Positions 6,335 through 6,514 of a stretch of 6,514 nt of DNA are shown here, one piece after another (position 1 is the first letter of the stretch; each line of letters opens with the position of its first letter). A model generated the notes under the pieces. That model searched no databases, was not told the DNA's origin, and worked only from the letters and a program-made list of their open reading frames with translations. This DNA is from Paracoccaceae bacterium (GTDB lineage Bacteria > Pseudomonadota > Alphaproteobacteria > Rhodobacterales > Rhodobacteraceae). The translations under genes were made by a program, and so were the position numbers. The DNA lies in contig SKKS01000411.1 of the NCBI GenBank assembly GCA_007123625.1, positions 1-6,514 of the forward strand, written 5' to 3'.

Positions 6335-6514
6335 CTAACCCTGGCCGCGCAGAAGGCCCCTGCGCCCAAGCGCGCTGAGCGAGACTGCAAGTATGATGAT
6401 GACGCCGACCAGAACCTCGCGCACATAGCTGTCAACGCGCATCTGTGTCAGGCCATTGTCGAGTATCCCCAGAACCGCGACCCCGGCCATGGTGGCCAAC
6501 ACACGAGGCTGGCC
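6335..6514 (-). CDS. Sugar-type ABC transporter permease, C-terminal 59 residues (5' end outside window)
   Basis: A frame open from the window edge ends at TAG (6337-6335). The visible part has a hydrophobic helix (MAGVAVLGIL), the loop DNGLTQMRVDSYVREVLVG, a last hydrophobic helix (VIIILAVSLSAL) and a basic tail GRRGLLRGQG. This is the usual C-terminal pattern of RbsC-like permeases (BPD_transp_2 family): a GxLNNGL-like turn, then a V..YVQ..V.G segment and a final helix. Such proteins form the inner-membrane channel for ribose, xylose or similar substrates, working with a periplasmic binding protein and an ATPase, presumably encoded off the window. Substrate cannot be told from this piece. 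The reading frame looks intact to its stop, so the neighbouring insertion did not truncate it. Confidence 0.8.
   Translation of the reverse strand, partial: GQPRVLATMAGVAVLGILDNGLTQMRVDSYVREVLVGVIIILAVSLSALGRRGLLRGQG

Noticed and set aside
6190..6435. Minus-strand 81-codon open frame overlapping the permease end
   Set aside because: It overlaps the permease coding sequence in another frame and runs through the conserved block and IS flank. It has no family resemblance.

Overview
This is a GC-rich window that looks like an alphaproteobacterium, most likely of the Rhodobacteraceae/Roseobacter group. Three things suggest this: the strong codon bias in the real genes, the type of FIST protein and kinase, and a sequence block (CCCGGGAGTATTT followed by GGCAAGATGAAAGG) after the permease gene that I associate from memory with gene ends in that family. 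All real genes and gene remnants lie on the minus strand, so the window is best read from high to low coordinates.

At the right edge (6514-6335) is the last 59 residues of a sugar-type ABC transporter permease. Next to it is a roughly 1 kb decayed insertion sequence. It holds an IS66-like DDE transposase that is broken by a stop codon, several frame changes and two large internal deletions (about 6174-5272).

Beyond a short upstream region (about 5194-4982) is a compact signalling operon: a NarL/LuxR-type response regulator (4981-4328), a FIST-domain sensor protein (4282-2993), and a very large multi-sensor histidine kinase (2996 to beyond position 1). The kinase has two GAF and three PAS domains before its H-box and ATPase domain. 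The FIST stop codon and the kinase start overlap as ATGA, and the regulator-FIST gap is only 45 bp.

The likely circuit is this: the FIST protein binds a small ligand and modulates the kinase, and the kinase passes phosphate to the LuxR-type regulator, which acts on unknown promoters. The gene set resembles the Pseudomonas region where a FIST-family nitric-oxide sensor (NosP) sits beside a PAS histidine kinase, close to LuxR-type regulators. Whether this FIST protein binds haem or NO cannot be told from sequence. I see no tRNA, rRNA or CRISPR array.
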